Below, piece by piece: positions 56,070 to 64,000 of a stretch of DNA of 64,000 nucleotides (within the stretch, counting starts at the first letter, position 1; every line of letters starts with the position of its first letter). Origin of the DNA: Rudaea sp. 3F27F6 (lineage in GTDB: Bacteria; Pseudomonadota; Gammaproteobacteria; Xanthomonadales; Rhodanobacteraceae); NCBI RefSeq assembly GCF_005503555.1, contig NZ_SCNG01000001.1, positions 496,001 to 560,000 of the forward strand, in the 5' to 3' direction. The notes under the pieces were generated by a model. That model saw only the letters and a list, made by a program, of their open reading frames with translations, searched no databases and was not told the origin of the DNA. The position numbers were made by a program, and so were the translations under genes.

Positions 56070-57200
56070 TCAGGCCAGCAGCCGCCGCGCGATGTCCAGG
56101 TAGAGGTCGGGAAGTTTTTCGATTTCCGCGAGCGCCACGTGCTCGTCGATCTTGTGGATCGACGCGTTGACCGGACCGAGTTCGACGACCTCGGCGCCGA
56201 GCGGCGCGATGAAGCGCCCGTCGGAGGTGCCGCCCGCGGTATTCGTTTCGGCGACGACGCCGCAGACTTCGCGGATTGCGGCACCGGCCGCGGCGCGCAG
56301 TGCGCCGTTGCGGGTCAGAAACGGTTCGCCGGACAAATCCCAGGCGATCTCGAAATCGAGACCGTGTCGGCGCAGGATCGCCTCGCTGCGTTCACGCAGC
56401 GAATCTGCCGTGCTCTCGGTGCAGAAGCGGAAATTGAACGTCACCGCCAGCTCGCCCGGGACGACATTGAGCGCGCCGGTGCCGGCGTGCACGTTGGAGA
56501 TCTGCATCGAGGTCGGCGGAAATTCGTCGTTGCCCTCGTCCCAGCGTGTCGCCGCGAGTTCGGCCAGCGCGGGCGCGGCGAGATGGATCGGATTGCGCAC
56601 CTTATCCGGATAAGCGACGTGACCCTGCACGCCGCGCACCGTCAGGCGCGCGGACAGCGAGCCGCGGCGGCCGACGCGCATGACATCGCCGAGCTGCAGC
56701 GCCGACGACGGCTCGCCGACGACGCAGTAGTCGATGCGCTGAGCGCGGCGGCGGAACTCGTCGGCGACACGACGCACGCCGTCGAGATTGGTCGGCCCTT
56801 CCTCGTCGCTGGTCAGTAACAGCGCGATCGTGCCGCGATGCTGCGGATGCGCCTTGGCGAAGGCTTCGAGCGCGAGTGTCATCGCCGCGACCGACGATTT
56901 CATATCGGCCGCGCCGCGGCCGTACAAGCGCCCTTCGCGCACGGTCGGCTCGAACGGCGGGCTCGACCATTTTTCTACCGGACCGGTCGGCACCACGTCG
57001 GTATGGCCGAGGAACACGAGCACCGGCGCGCCGCTGCCGTGCGTTGCCCAGAGGTTGTCGACTTCTCCGTAGCGCAGCGACTCGATCGCGAAGCCCGCGC
57101 GCGCGAGACGCTCGCCGAGCAGTTTCTGGCAGCCCCGATCGTCGGGCGTGATCGAAGGACGCCGGATCAGGTCGATAGTCAGGTCGAGGATTTCGGACAT
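56070..57200 (-). CDS. dapE: Succinyl-diaminopimelate desuccinylase
   Basis: This 376-residue dinuclear zinc hydrolase releases succinate from N-succinyl-LL-2,6-diaminopimelate in lysine and peptidoglycan-precursor synthesis. Visible residues are FLGHTDVVP (metal His66, Asp68), [10 protein letters not shown] (bridging Asp99) and [12 protein letters not shown] (catalytic Glu133, metal Glu134). Later blocks include [25 protein letters not shown] and [14 protein letters not shown]. Length is normal for DapE (about 375). dapD lies upstream in the same minus-strand run, two genes of other function and a VOC gene between them. It ends before the DUF5694 gene. Confidence 0.96.
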   Translation of the reverse strand: MSEILDLTIDLIRRPSITPDDRGCQKLLGERLARAGFAIESLRYGEVDNLWATHGSGAPVLVFLGHTDVVPTGPVEKWSSPPFEPTVREGRLYGRGAADMKSSVAAMTLALEAFAKAHPQHRGTIALLLTSDEEGPTNLDGVRRVADEFRRRAQRIDYCVVGEPSSALQLGDVMRVGRRGSLSARLTVRGVQGHVAYPDKVRNPIHLAAPALAELAATRWDEGNDEFPPTSMQISNVHAGTGALNVVPGELAVTFNFRFCTESTADSLRERSEAILRRHGLDFEIAWDLSGEPFLTRNGALRAAAGAAIREVCGVVAETNTAGGTSDGRFIAPLGAEVVELGPVNASIHKIDEHVALAEIEKLPDLYLDIARRLLA

Positions 57201-57245
57201 GGGATTCCGGGATTCAAAAAGACTGTGCTGCCGTAGGCGCGAAAG

Positions 57246-57605
57246 TTATTTCTTCGCGCCGAACAGACTGGCGAACAACTTGTCGGTAAAGCCGAGGCTG
57301 ACGCCGTCGGCACGCACCACGACCGGGCGGCGCACGAGGGCCGGATATTCCTTGATCAGCAGCAGCCATTCCGGATCGGACTCGGGCGATTTGCGGTTCG
57401 GCGGAAGATTGCGCCAGGTCATGCCGGTGCGGTTGACCAGCTTCTCCCAGCCGCCGACCTGCTTGGCCCAGTCCTTGAGCACGGCCGCGTCCACGCGATG
57501 CTCGCGATAGTCGACGAAGCGATAGTCGATCTTGTGTTTGTCCAGCCACTTGCGCGCCTTGACGCAGGTGCTGCATTTGTCCAATCCGTACAGCGTGGTC
57601 GTCAT
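57246..57605 (-). CDS. ArsC/Spx-like (YffB-type) reductase
   Basis: The 119-residue thioredoxin-fold protein of the ArsC family has LYGLDKCSTCVKARKWL with CxxC (Cys11, Cys14), RFVDYREHRVDAAVL and the C-terminal VRRPVVVRADGVSLGF. It corresponds to the short YffB-type members, often found next to dapE, for which glutathione-dependent reductase activity is suspected but physiological substrates are not settled. It lies 45 bases upstream of dapE in the same orientation, an arrangement that recurs in gammaproteobacteria. Confidence 0.9.
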   Translation of the reverse strand: MTTTLYGLDKCSTCVKARKWLDKHKIDYRFVDYREHRVDAAVLKDWAKQVGGWEKLVNRTGMTWRNLPPNRKSPESDPEWLLLIKEYPALVRRPVVVRADGVSLGFTDKLFASLFGAKK

Positions 57606-57683
57606 CCGTCTCTCCGATGGAAGCAGGCGGCGCGCACGCGCACGCCGCGAATCAGCTTCGCATTCTAAGGGAAGCGGAGGGGC

Positions 57684-59102
57684 TTAAAAGCGGCGCAGGA
57701 AATCGCGCATCGCGCCGCGCAGGTGCGCGCGGCGCATCCACAGAAACGCGAACGCCCCGCCGGTGCTCGACGCGGCATAGAGCGGCCAGGCGACGTGCGC
57801 GGCGCGCAGGCCGGCCGCGCCCGCATAGCGCATACCGACGATCAGCACGAACTGCACGAGCAGGAGTGCGCCGAAGCGGCCGAGAATGCGGTCGAGGCGC
57901 TGTGCCCAATGCGTGCTCTCGGTGAGTTCCGTCTGCAGGCCGAGAATGCGCGTGTCACGGCGCTGCACTTCCGCATCAAGTTCGCCGGCCCAGCGGTTGC
58001 GCTGTGCCACTTCGTCCTGCAGCGCGACGATGACGGCGGATTGCTGCGCGGCTTGCGCATCGAGCGACTGCGCCCAGGCGTTGCCTTGTTCGACCTCGTG
58101 CTGCAAGCCGAGGATCGCCGCATCGCGTTCCGCCACGGCGGCGTTGCGATCGCGCGCCCACGCATTGGAACGTTCGAGTTCGGCATGAAGGCCGGCGAGC
58201 TTGTCCTGCGCGACCGCGTATTCGCCGTCGAGCGCGGCGACGAAATCGACGCGCTCGTCGAATGCGCGGTCGAAGCCGGCCGCGACGGACTGCGACGGCT
58301 CGCATCCGGGCACGTTTTCCTGCAGCGATCGGCTCAGCTCGCGCGCCGCACGCAGCGCGTCCGCGTCGACCCGCGCGGTATCGACGGCGAAATCGGCCGG
58401 CACGTTCGAGCTGTTGATGCGCATGCGCAGCGGTTCGCGGCAGCAGGCTTCGTAGGGCTCGTCGAGAAATTCGCAGACCTCGCGCAAGGTCGCTTCGGGC
58501 CGCTCGACCAGATCGGCGTAGCGCAACCGATGCACGACCTCGCCGCCGAGCGCGCGTTCGGCAGCGACGCAGGCGCCGACGGTCGTGCTCCAGTAGGCAT
58601 AGGCCTGCGCGGCGTCGGCGACCAGGCTCACGCCGCCGATGCGATGGAAGTTCAGCATCGACGCGGCCACGTCGTCGACGTCGCGCACGATATGCAGGAA
58701 TTTCGCCGCCGGAAACAATTTGCGCAAGCCGCAGATATGCAGCGAGTACTCGGGCGTGCCGTCGATCCAGCGCGTCTTCGCGTCCGCTGCGTAGCCCGCC
58801 GGCGATCCGGGACGATGACGGAAGATCAGGTTGTCGATGGCGACGCCGAATTCGGCGATGAAGGCGTCGCGCTCGACGCCGATCGCGGCCAGTTGGGAGC
58901 GCTCACCGCGACGGCTGCCGGCCTTGTGCCGAGCGCCGACGTCGGCAGCGAAATCGCCCATCCAGCCGGACTCTTCGAGCGCCAGTAGGTTCGAGTGCTG
59001 GCCCAGGCACCAGGTCAGAATGCTCGTGCCCGAGCGCGGCGAACCGACGATAAAAATCGGTGCGGGAGCGAAGCGCAGCGGGTGGACGGCCGATCGGTTC
59101 AT
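57684..59102 (-). CDS. Sulfotransferase-family protein with coiled-coil repeats and C-terminal membrane segments
   Basis: The 472-residue protein has an N-terminal sulfotransferase domain (about 14-260) with the 5'-PSB loop FIVGSPRSGTSILTW (Gly20-Ser27), which would bind PAPS. HIVRDVDDVAASMLNFHR, the 3'-phosphate region, follows, along with VERPEATLREVCEFLDEPYE. It then has four consecutive 28-residue heptad repeats (about 305-416) containing NAWA or similar and ILGLQ. Next come a hydrophobic segment (LLLVQFVLIVGMRYAGAAG), a second one near the end and a basic tail (RRAHLRGAMRDFLRRF). It probably modifies an extracellular or envelope glycan or peptide from a membrane-associated coiled-coil assembly; acceptor unknown. 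Confidence 0.8.
   Translation of the reverse strand: MNRSAVHPLRFAPAPIFIVGSPRSGTSILTWCLGQHSNLLALEESGWMGDFAADVGARHKAGSRRGERSQLAAIGVERDAFIAEFGVAIDNLIFRHRPGSPAGYAADAKTRWIDGTPEYSLHICGLRKLFPAAKFLHIVRDVDDVAASMLNFHRIGGVSLVADAAQAYAYWSTTVGACVAAERALGGEVVHRLRYADLVERPEATLREVCEFLDEPYEACCREPLRMRINSSNVPADFAVDTARVDADALRAARELSRSLQENVPGCEPSQSVAAGFDRAFDERVDFVAALDGEYAVAQDKLAGLHAELERSNAWARDRNAAVAERDAAILGLQHEVEQGNAWAQSLDAQAAQQSAVIVALQDEVAQRNRWAGELDAEVQRRDTRILGLQTELTESTHWAQRLDRILGRFGALLLVQFVLIVGMRYAGAAGLRAAHVAWPLYAASSTGGAFAFLWMRRAHLRGAMRDFLRRF
57855..58190 (-). repeat. Four exact 84-base (28-codon) units encoding coiled-coil repeats
   Basis: Codons 305-416 of the sulfotransferase-like gene divide into four units of exactly 28 residues, each beginning L-x-x-E-(L/V), with a Trp-Ala pair at positions 11-12. 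Twenty-eight residues are four heptads, consistent with a continuous coiled coil. Confidence 0.8.
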
Positions 59103-59273
59103 CGTGCGTGGCGGGAGACTCGAAGGTTCTACGGCGAACCCTCAACGCTCCAGCGGCGATTCCGCTGACAGGCAGGTTCGGCAGTTCGACCACTGTCGAT
59201 CGCCAAAGCGCACGAAATGTGAAGGAATCTTGGATTTACATCGCGGTGAGACCTAGGCCGCAATGTGTCCGGG

Positions 59274-59654
59274 TCAGGCGATGAAGTTCAGCTCGACGCC
59301 GTTGCCGGCGGGATCGTCGAAGAAAATCTGACGCTGCCCGCTCGCCGGGACTTCGTCGACCTCGTGCACAATGCCCTGTGCGATCAAGGCCGCGCTCATC
59401 GCCGCAAAATTCTCGCAGGCGAACGCGACGTGGTCGAACGTCGCGACCGCATGGAGCGCACGTGTCTCGTCCGCGCGCGTCTCGGTCAGATGCAGCACAT
59501 CCTTTTCGCCCGCGTAGAGCCAATAGCCGCGGCTGCGGAACGGCGGCCGCGGACCGACGCGCAGGCCAACCGTTGCGCAGTAGAAATCACGCAGCGCTTC
59601 GAGCAGCGGACTCGGCGCGCGCAGGTTGTAGTGATCGAGCCCGAGCGCAGCCAC
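59274..59654 (-). CDS. VOC-family (glyoxalase/dioxygenase-fold) protein
   Basis: The 126-residue protein has the vicinal-oxygen-chelate fold pattern: LGLDHYNLRAPSPLLEALRD with metal-type His8, RGYWLYAGEKDVLHLTE, TFDHVAFACENFAAM with a second His, and FFDDPAGNGVELNFIA ending with the metal-type Glu. Relatives catalyse isomerisation, ring cleavage or drug modification; the substrate cannot be told. It starts three bases after dapD ends, so it is co-transcribed with dapD. Confidence 0.9.
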   Translation of the reverse strand: MAALGLDHYNLRAPSPLLEALRDFYCATVGLRVGPRPPFRSRGYWLYAGEKDVLHLTETRADETRALHAVATFDHVAFACENFAAMSAALIAQGIVHEVDEVPASGQRQIFFDDPAGNGVELNFIA

Positions 59655-59657
59655 GAA

Positions 59658-60485
<828 letters not shown>

Positions 60486-60628
60486 AGAAAACCTCTGGAT
60501 GAGCATCGCGGGCGCAGGCGGCACGCGCATTTGAATCGGGCGCGGCGCCGGAACGCAGGAACCGGAGTTTACTGGGAGTGCAAAAAGATTCCGAGCGGCG
60601 CCGCGCGCAAGCCGCGACGCGCCATCGT

Positions 60629-63358
60629 TCAGACGGAGATGCTGTAGGCCTCCGCGGCCTTGGCCGCAGGCGCGATCTGCGCGGCGAGGCGTTCGGCGAG
60701 CGCGGCGCGCAGCGCTGCGCATTCCGTTGCGCCGAGCATGCGATTGTCGTCGTCGGTGAGTTGAAAGAAATCCTCGACGCGCTCGCCGAACGTGGCGATG
60801 CGCGCATCGTGCACGCGCAGCCGGCGCGCACGGAACACCTGCGCGACCGCGGCGAGCAGGCCCGGACGGTCCGAGCAGACCAGCGCAAGTTGGGTGCGCC
60901 CGCTCTGCGCGTCGTCGCGGAACTCGATGCGCGTCGGAATCTGGAAATGCTTGAGCCGGCTCAGCGGCCGCTGCGCACCGACCGACACCGGATACGGATT
61001 CTGCTTGAGGGTTTCCTCGAGCGTGCGGCGCAGGCGTTCGACCGTGCCCGCATCGAGCACGCGCGAGTTGGCGTCGAGCACAAGGAAATTGTCCATGCCC
61101 ATGCCGCTCTTCGAGGTAACGATGCGCGCGTCGAGCACGGACAGGCGCATGCGCTCGAACACCGCGGTGACCGCGGCGAACAAGCCGTCGCCGTCGGGCG
61201 CATAGACGAACACTTCGCTGCCGCCGCGCGGGCCCTGCGGATCGACGAGGACGAGCGGCGCCTTCGCATGCGAAGCATTGGCGATGCCGGCGGTCTGCCA
61301 GGCGATCAGGCTCGGCTTGAAGCGCAGGAAGGTTTCCTCGGGGAAGTCCGACCAGATGCGCCCGACCGACTGCGCCGACAGGCCGAGTTCGGCGAGCGCC
61401 TGATAGGCCTGCATCTGCGCCTCGCGCACGCGCTCCGCCGCGTGCGGCGGCCGTTCGAGGCCGCCGCGCAGCACGTAGCGCGTGCTCGTGTAGAGGTCGG
61501 CGAGCAGCTTGTCCTTCCACGAATTCCACAACTTCGCGCTGGTGCCGGCGATATCGGCGCAGGTGAGCAGATACAGATAATCGAGGCGTTCGGAATCTTC
61601 GACCGTGCTGGCGAAGCGGTGCACGACGTCGGGATCGTTGATGTCCTGGCGCTGCGCGGTGACGCTCATATGCAAATGCCAGCGCACAAGCCAGGCAACG
61701 AGATCGACGTCGGCCGAGGACAGGCCGAGCACGGCGCAGAATTCGCGCGCGTCCTTCTCGCCGAGTTCGGAGTGATCGCCGCCGCGACCTTTGGCAATGT
61801 CGTGGAACAGCGCGGCGAGGATCAGCAGTTCCGGCTTCGCGAGGCGGCCGAACAGCTCGTGCGCAAGGGCGAACTCGCGGCTCGCCTCGACATCGGCGAA
61901 CTTGGCCACGTTGCGCAGCACGCGCATCGTGTGTTCGTCGACGGTGTAGACGTGGAACAGGTCGTACTGCATGCGCCCGACCACGCGGCCGAACGCCGGC
62001 AGGTATTGCGCGAGCACGCCGTAGCGGTTCATGCGCACGAGCGCGTCGATCGCCGGCGCGCCCTTGCGCAGCAGGCGCGCGAAGGCGGCGTTGACCTCGT
62101 CGTCGAACGCGAGGTCGCGGCCGATCCGCGTCAGCGCCTCGTTGATGCGGCTGACCAGATCGGCGCGCAGTCCTTTCACTTCGGGATGCTCGATCCAGAC
62201 ACGGAACAGGTCGATCAGCGCGGCCGGACGGCGCAGGAATAAATCGGGCGGATCGCAGTCGAGGCGGCCGCCGAGATTGACGAAGTCGAGACTCAGCCGG
62301 CGCGGCTCCGCCGACGCAGAATCTTCGTCGAGCGCCTCCTCGCAGCGCTGCACGAACTGTTCGTTGAGCCGCGCGACGACGATCGCCGCACGAAAGAAAC
62401 TCTGCATGAACTGTTCGACGCCGAGGTTTTGTGCATGCTCGTCGCTGTAGCCGAGGCGCCGCGCCAGCTCGCGCTGATAATCGAACAGCAGGCGCTCTTC
62501 GGGACGGCCCGCGGCGAGATGCAGCGCATAGCGGATGTGCTGCAGGCGCGCGCGTGCCTGGTCGGCCGCGGTCGCTTCGTCGGCCGACAACATGTCGCAT
62601 TCGACCAGCGCGGCGAACGTCGGCGCGGCGAACAGGCGCTGGCCGAACCAGAGGATCAACTGCAGCGCGCGCAGGCCACCCGGACCGTCTTTGAGATTCG
62701 GTTCGAGGTTGTAGGCCGTGTCGTTGAACTTGGCGCGGCGCTGCTCTTCTTCCTTGCGCTTGGCAGCGAAATACTGCGCCGGCGGCCAGATCGTTTCGTC
62801 GCGCATCAACGCGGCGAACTCCACGGCAAGCACAGGCGCGCCGAGAATCTGCCGCGCATCGAGCAGGCTCGTGTAGATCACCGCGTCGCCCGCGGCGAGT
62901 TCGCGGCACTCGACCAGCGTGCGCACGGCGTGGCCCGGCTTGAGGCCGATGTCCCACAGGCAGGTGAAGAACGACTCGACGGCGCGCAACGCGGCCGGCT
63001 CGGGGCACGGCACGGTCAGCACGAGCAGGTCGACGTCGGAATACGGGAACATTTCTTCGCGGCCAAAGCCGCCGACGGCGAACAGGGCCAACGCCTCGCT
63101 TTCGCCGACGCAGGAAGTCCATACATGGGCGACGATGCGCTCGACGGCACGCGAACGCAACCGGATCAGTTCTCCCGTCGCCGCGTCGTAGCGCTCCCTG
63201 TCGATCGCGGCGAACGCCTCGGCGAAACGCCGGTCGGTGTCGCCGAGCAATTGCTTGAGCGACAGGCGCGCCTGCTCGGAGACGCCCGAACGCGGCACGC
63301 TCCTCGGCAGGCGCGGCAGCACGATGGCTAGTTCGGCGGAGTTGCTCGGCGCAGGCAT
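60629..63358 (-). CDS. glnD: [Protein-PII] uridylyltransferase / uridylyl-removing enzyme
   Basis: The 909-residue bifunctional nitrogen sensor modifies PII proteins according to glutamine. Domain order is the nucleotidyltransferase with [20 protein letters not shown] (about 92-111), a helical GlnD/PII-UTase region, the HD hydrolase domain containing [20 protein letters not shown] (HD pair), then two ACT domains near the C-terminus ([17 protein letters not shown] region and [19 protein letters not shown]). It lies between map and dapD, the order common in gammaproteobacteria. The start [15 protein letters not shown] is the first ATG; the length is slightly above E. coli (890). Confidence 0.96.
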   Translation of the reverse strand: MPAPSNSAELAIVLPRLPRSVPRSGVSEQARLSLKQLLGDTDRRFAEAFAAIDRERYDAATGELIRLRSRAVERIVAHVWTSCVGESEALALFAVGGFGREEMFPYSDVDLLVLTVPCPEPAALRAVESFFTCLWDIGLKPGHAVRTLVECRELAAGDAVIYTSLLDARQILGAPVLAVEFAALMRDETIWPPAQYFAAKRKEEEQRRAKFNDTAYNLEPNLKDGPGGLRALQLILWFGQRLFAAPTFAALVECDMLSADEATAADQARARLQHIRYALHLAAGRPEERLLFDYQRELARRLGYSDEHAQNLGVEQFMQSFFRAAIVVARLNEQFVQRCEEALDEDSASAEPRRLSLDFVNLGGRLDCDPPDLFLRRPAALIDLFRVWIEHPEVKGLRADLVSRINEALTRIGRDLAFDDEVNAAFARLLRKGAPAIDALVRMNRYGVLAQYLPAFGRVVGRMQYDLFHVYTVDEHTMRVLRNVAKFADVEASREFALAHELFGRLAKPELLILAALFHDIAKGRGGDHSELGEKDAREFCAVLGLSSADVDLVAWLVRWHLHMSVTAQRQDINDPDVVHRFASTVEDSERLDYLYLLTCADIAGTSAKLWNSWKDKLLADLYTSTRYVLRGGLERPPHAAERVREAQMQAYQALAELGLSAQSVGRIWSDFPEETFLRFKPSLIAWQTAGIANASHAKAPLVLVDPQGPRGGSEVFVYAPDGDGLFAAVTAVFERMRLSVLDARIVTSKSGMGMDNFLVLDANSRVLDAGTVERLRRTLEETLKQNPYPVSVGAQRPLSRLKHFQIPTRIEFRDDAQSGRTQLALVCSDRPGLLAAVAQVFRARRLRVHDARIATFGERVEDFFQLTDDDNRMLGATECAALRAALAERLAAQIAPAAKAAEAYSISV

Positions 63359-63525
63359 CGAATCAACGGACCTTTATGGAGAAACCGTTCTCTCGGCGGG
63401 AGAAGGTGCCGGCAGGCGGATAAGGAAAAAACCTTCCGCGTGCACAATACCCTGAAAATTTGTAGCGCCTTTCCTTTATCCGCTCGTTCTGAGCTTCTTC
63501 TCGGCGCGGGAGAAGGAAAGCGGCA
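63359..63525. other. map-glnD spacer with short GC-rich repeats
   Basis: Two similar strings, TCTCGGCGGGAGAAGG near 63391 and TCGGCGCGGGAGAAGG near 63501, lie in this spacer. Each can fold into a CTTCTC/GAGAAG-type hairpin. They resemble dispersed GGGAGA-type repeats. No gene is seen. Confidence 0.4.
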
Positions 63526-64000
63526 TCACGCCGCCTTCGGCCAAGGCGTGAGTATCTCGAAACCGTCGTCGGTGACGGTGACCGTATGCTCCCACTGCGC
63601 CGACAGCGAATGGTCGCGCGTGACCACGGTCCAGCCGTCGGGCAGCAAGCGCGTCTGTGCCTTGCCGGCGTTGACCATCGGCTCGACGGTGAAGGTCATG
63701 CCCTTTTCCAGGCGCAGGCCCTGGCCGCGATGGCCGTAGTGCAGCACCTGCGGGTCCTCGTGGTAGATCTGGCCGATGCCGTGGCCGCAGTATTCGCGCA
63801 CGACCGAGAACCCGGCCGCCTCGACGTGCTTCTGGATCGCATGGCCGATGTCGCCGAGCGTCGCGCCGGGGCGGACCTGGCCGATGCCGAGCATCATCGC
63901 CTCGAAGGTGACCGTGCACAGGCGTTGCGCGCGCACGTCGGGCTTGCCGACGTAGTACATGCGGCTGGTGTCGCCGTGCCAGCCGTCCTTGATCACGGTG
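63526..64000 (-). CDS. map: Methionine aminopeptidase, type I (partial; 5' part outside window)
   Basis: Only the C-terminal ~158 residues are inside the window; the gene enters from beyond position 64000. The segment shows metal and active-site features of type I MetAP: GWHGDTSRMYYVG (metal Asp), EYCGHGIGQIYHEDPQVLHY (metal His), GMTFTVEPMVNAG (metal Glu) and QWEHTVTVTDDGFEILT (metal Glu). It removes initiator Met from new proteins. It is the first gene of the map-glnD-dapD run. Confidence 0.95.
   Translation of the reverse strand, partial: TVIKDGWHGDTSRMYYVGKPDVRAQRLCTVTFEAMMLGIGQVRPGATLGDIGHAIQKHVEAAGFSVVREYCGHGIGQIYHEDPQVLHYGHRGQGLRLEKGMTFTVEPMVNAGKAQTRLLPDGWTVVTRDHSLSAQWEHTVTVTDDGFEILTPWPKAA

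Overview
The window is high-GC, densely coded DNA from a free-living Gram-negative bacterium, most likely a gammaproteobacterium of the Xanthomonadales (Lysobacterales), perhaps Rhodanobacteraceae. That placement is an inference. It rests on the map-glnD-dapD-(...)-arsC-like-dapE order at the right end, a SAM-I riboswitch ahead of a short-type metX, a large TonB-dependent receptor beside glycoside hydrolases, bacterial glutaminyl-tRNA synthetase, and strong third-position GC that opens many long spurious antisense frames. I see no prophage, CRISPR array, transposase or rRNA. There is one tRNA (Gly-CCC).

Layout. 1-5.9 kb: a secreted ester-hydrolase and transport group (3-hydroxybutyrate-oligomer hydrolase lipoprotein, pectinacetylesterase/Notum-like hydrolase, small anchored helical protein, AtoE-type short-chain fatty-acid permease). 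5.9-8.5 kb: metX-metB on the minus strand, headed by a SAM-I riboswitch and by four contiguous MetJ-type met boxes overlapping the promoter. 8.5-14.5 kb: drug/metabolite exporter, glutathione S-transferase, DUF2007 protein, glnS, then a haloalkane dehalogenase divergent from a LysR regulator with a palindromic operator between them. 14.6-24.9 kb: two giant exported proteins in tandem, one a 14-blade RCC1-repeat protein with Ig-like domains and a C-terminal DUF1566 domain, the other with an N-terminal DUF1566 domain, many Ig-like domains and a C-terminal sorting-type tail. 25.1 kb: tRNA-Gly. 25.3-31.6 kb: a flavoprotein divergent from cysJ-cysI-cysH (assimilatory sulfate reduction).

31.7-41.0 kb: a carbohydrate-utilisation locus with a GH30 lipoprotein, a TonB-dependent receptor, a GH3 beta-glucosidase lipoprotein, a LacI regulator and a second, Tat-exported GH30. 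Two LacI-type palindromes lie in the divergent promoter region. 41-44.7 kb: crcB, cyclopropane fatty acid synthase, a YeiH-type exporter and a small overlapping Cys-rich ORF. 44.8-48.6 kb: MarR regulator, FUSC exporter, DUF1656 protein and HlyD-type adaptor (an AaeXAB-like efflux operon). 48.7-51 kb: parC with a clear terminator. 51.0-51.9 kb: no gene, but an elaborate structured repeat with ~140-bp inverted arms around a hairpin-rich core. 51.9-54.8 kb: penicillin-acylase family hydrolase and ppnP. 54.9-64 kb, all minus strand: DUF5694 protein, dapE, ArsC/Spx-like reductase, sulfotransferase with a 4 x 28-residue coiled-coil repeat, VOC protein, dapD, glnD and the 3' part of map.

Shared themes. 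Sulfur and methionine control links metXB and cysJIH: both have met-box-like sequences, though the cys site is weaker. Lysine/peptidoglycan precursor synthesis (dapD, dapE) sits with nitrogen signalling (glnD). The clearest candidates for new biology are the structured inverted-repeat element at 51.0-51.75 kb, the paired RCC1/Ig/DUF1566 surface proteins, and the dual protein-plus-RNA control of metXB.
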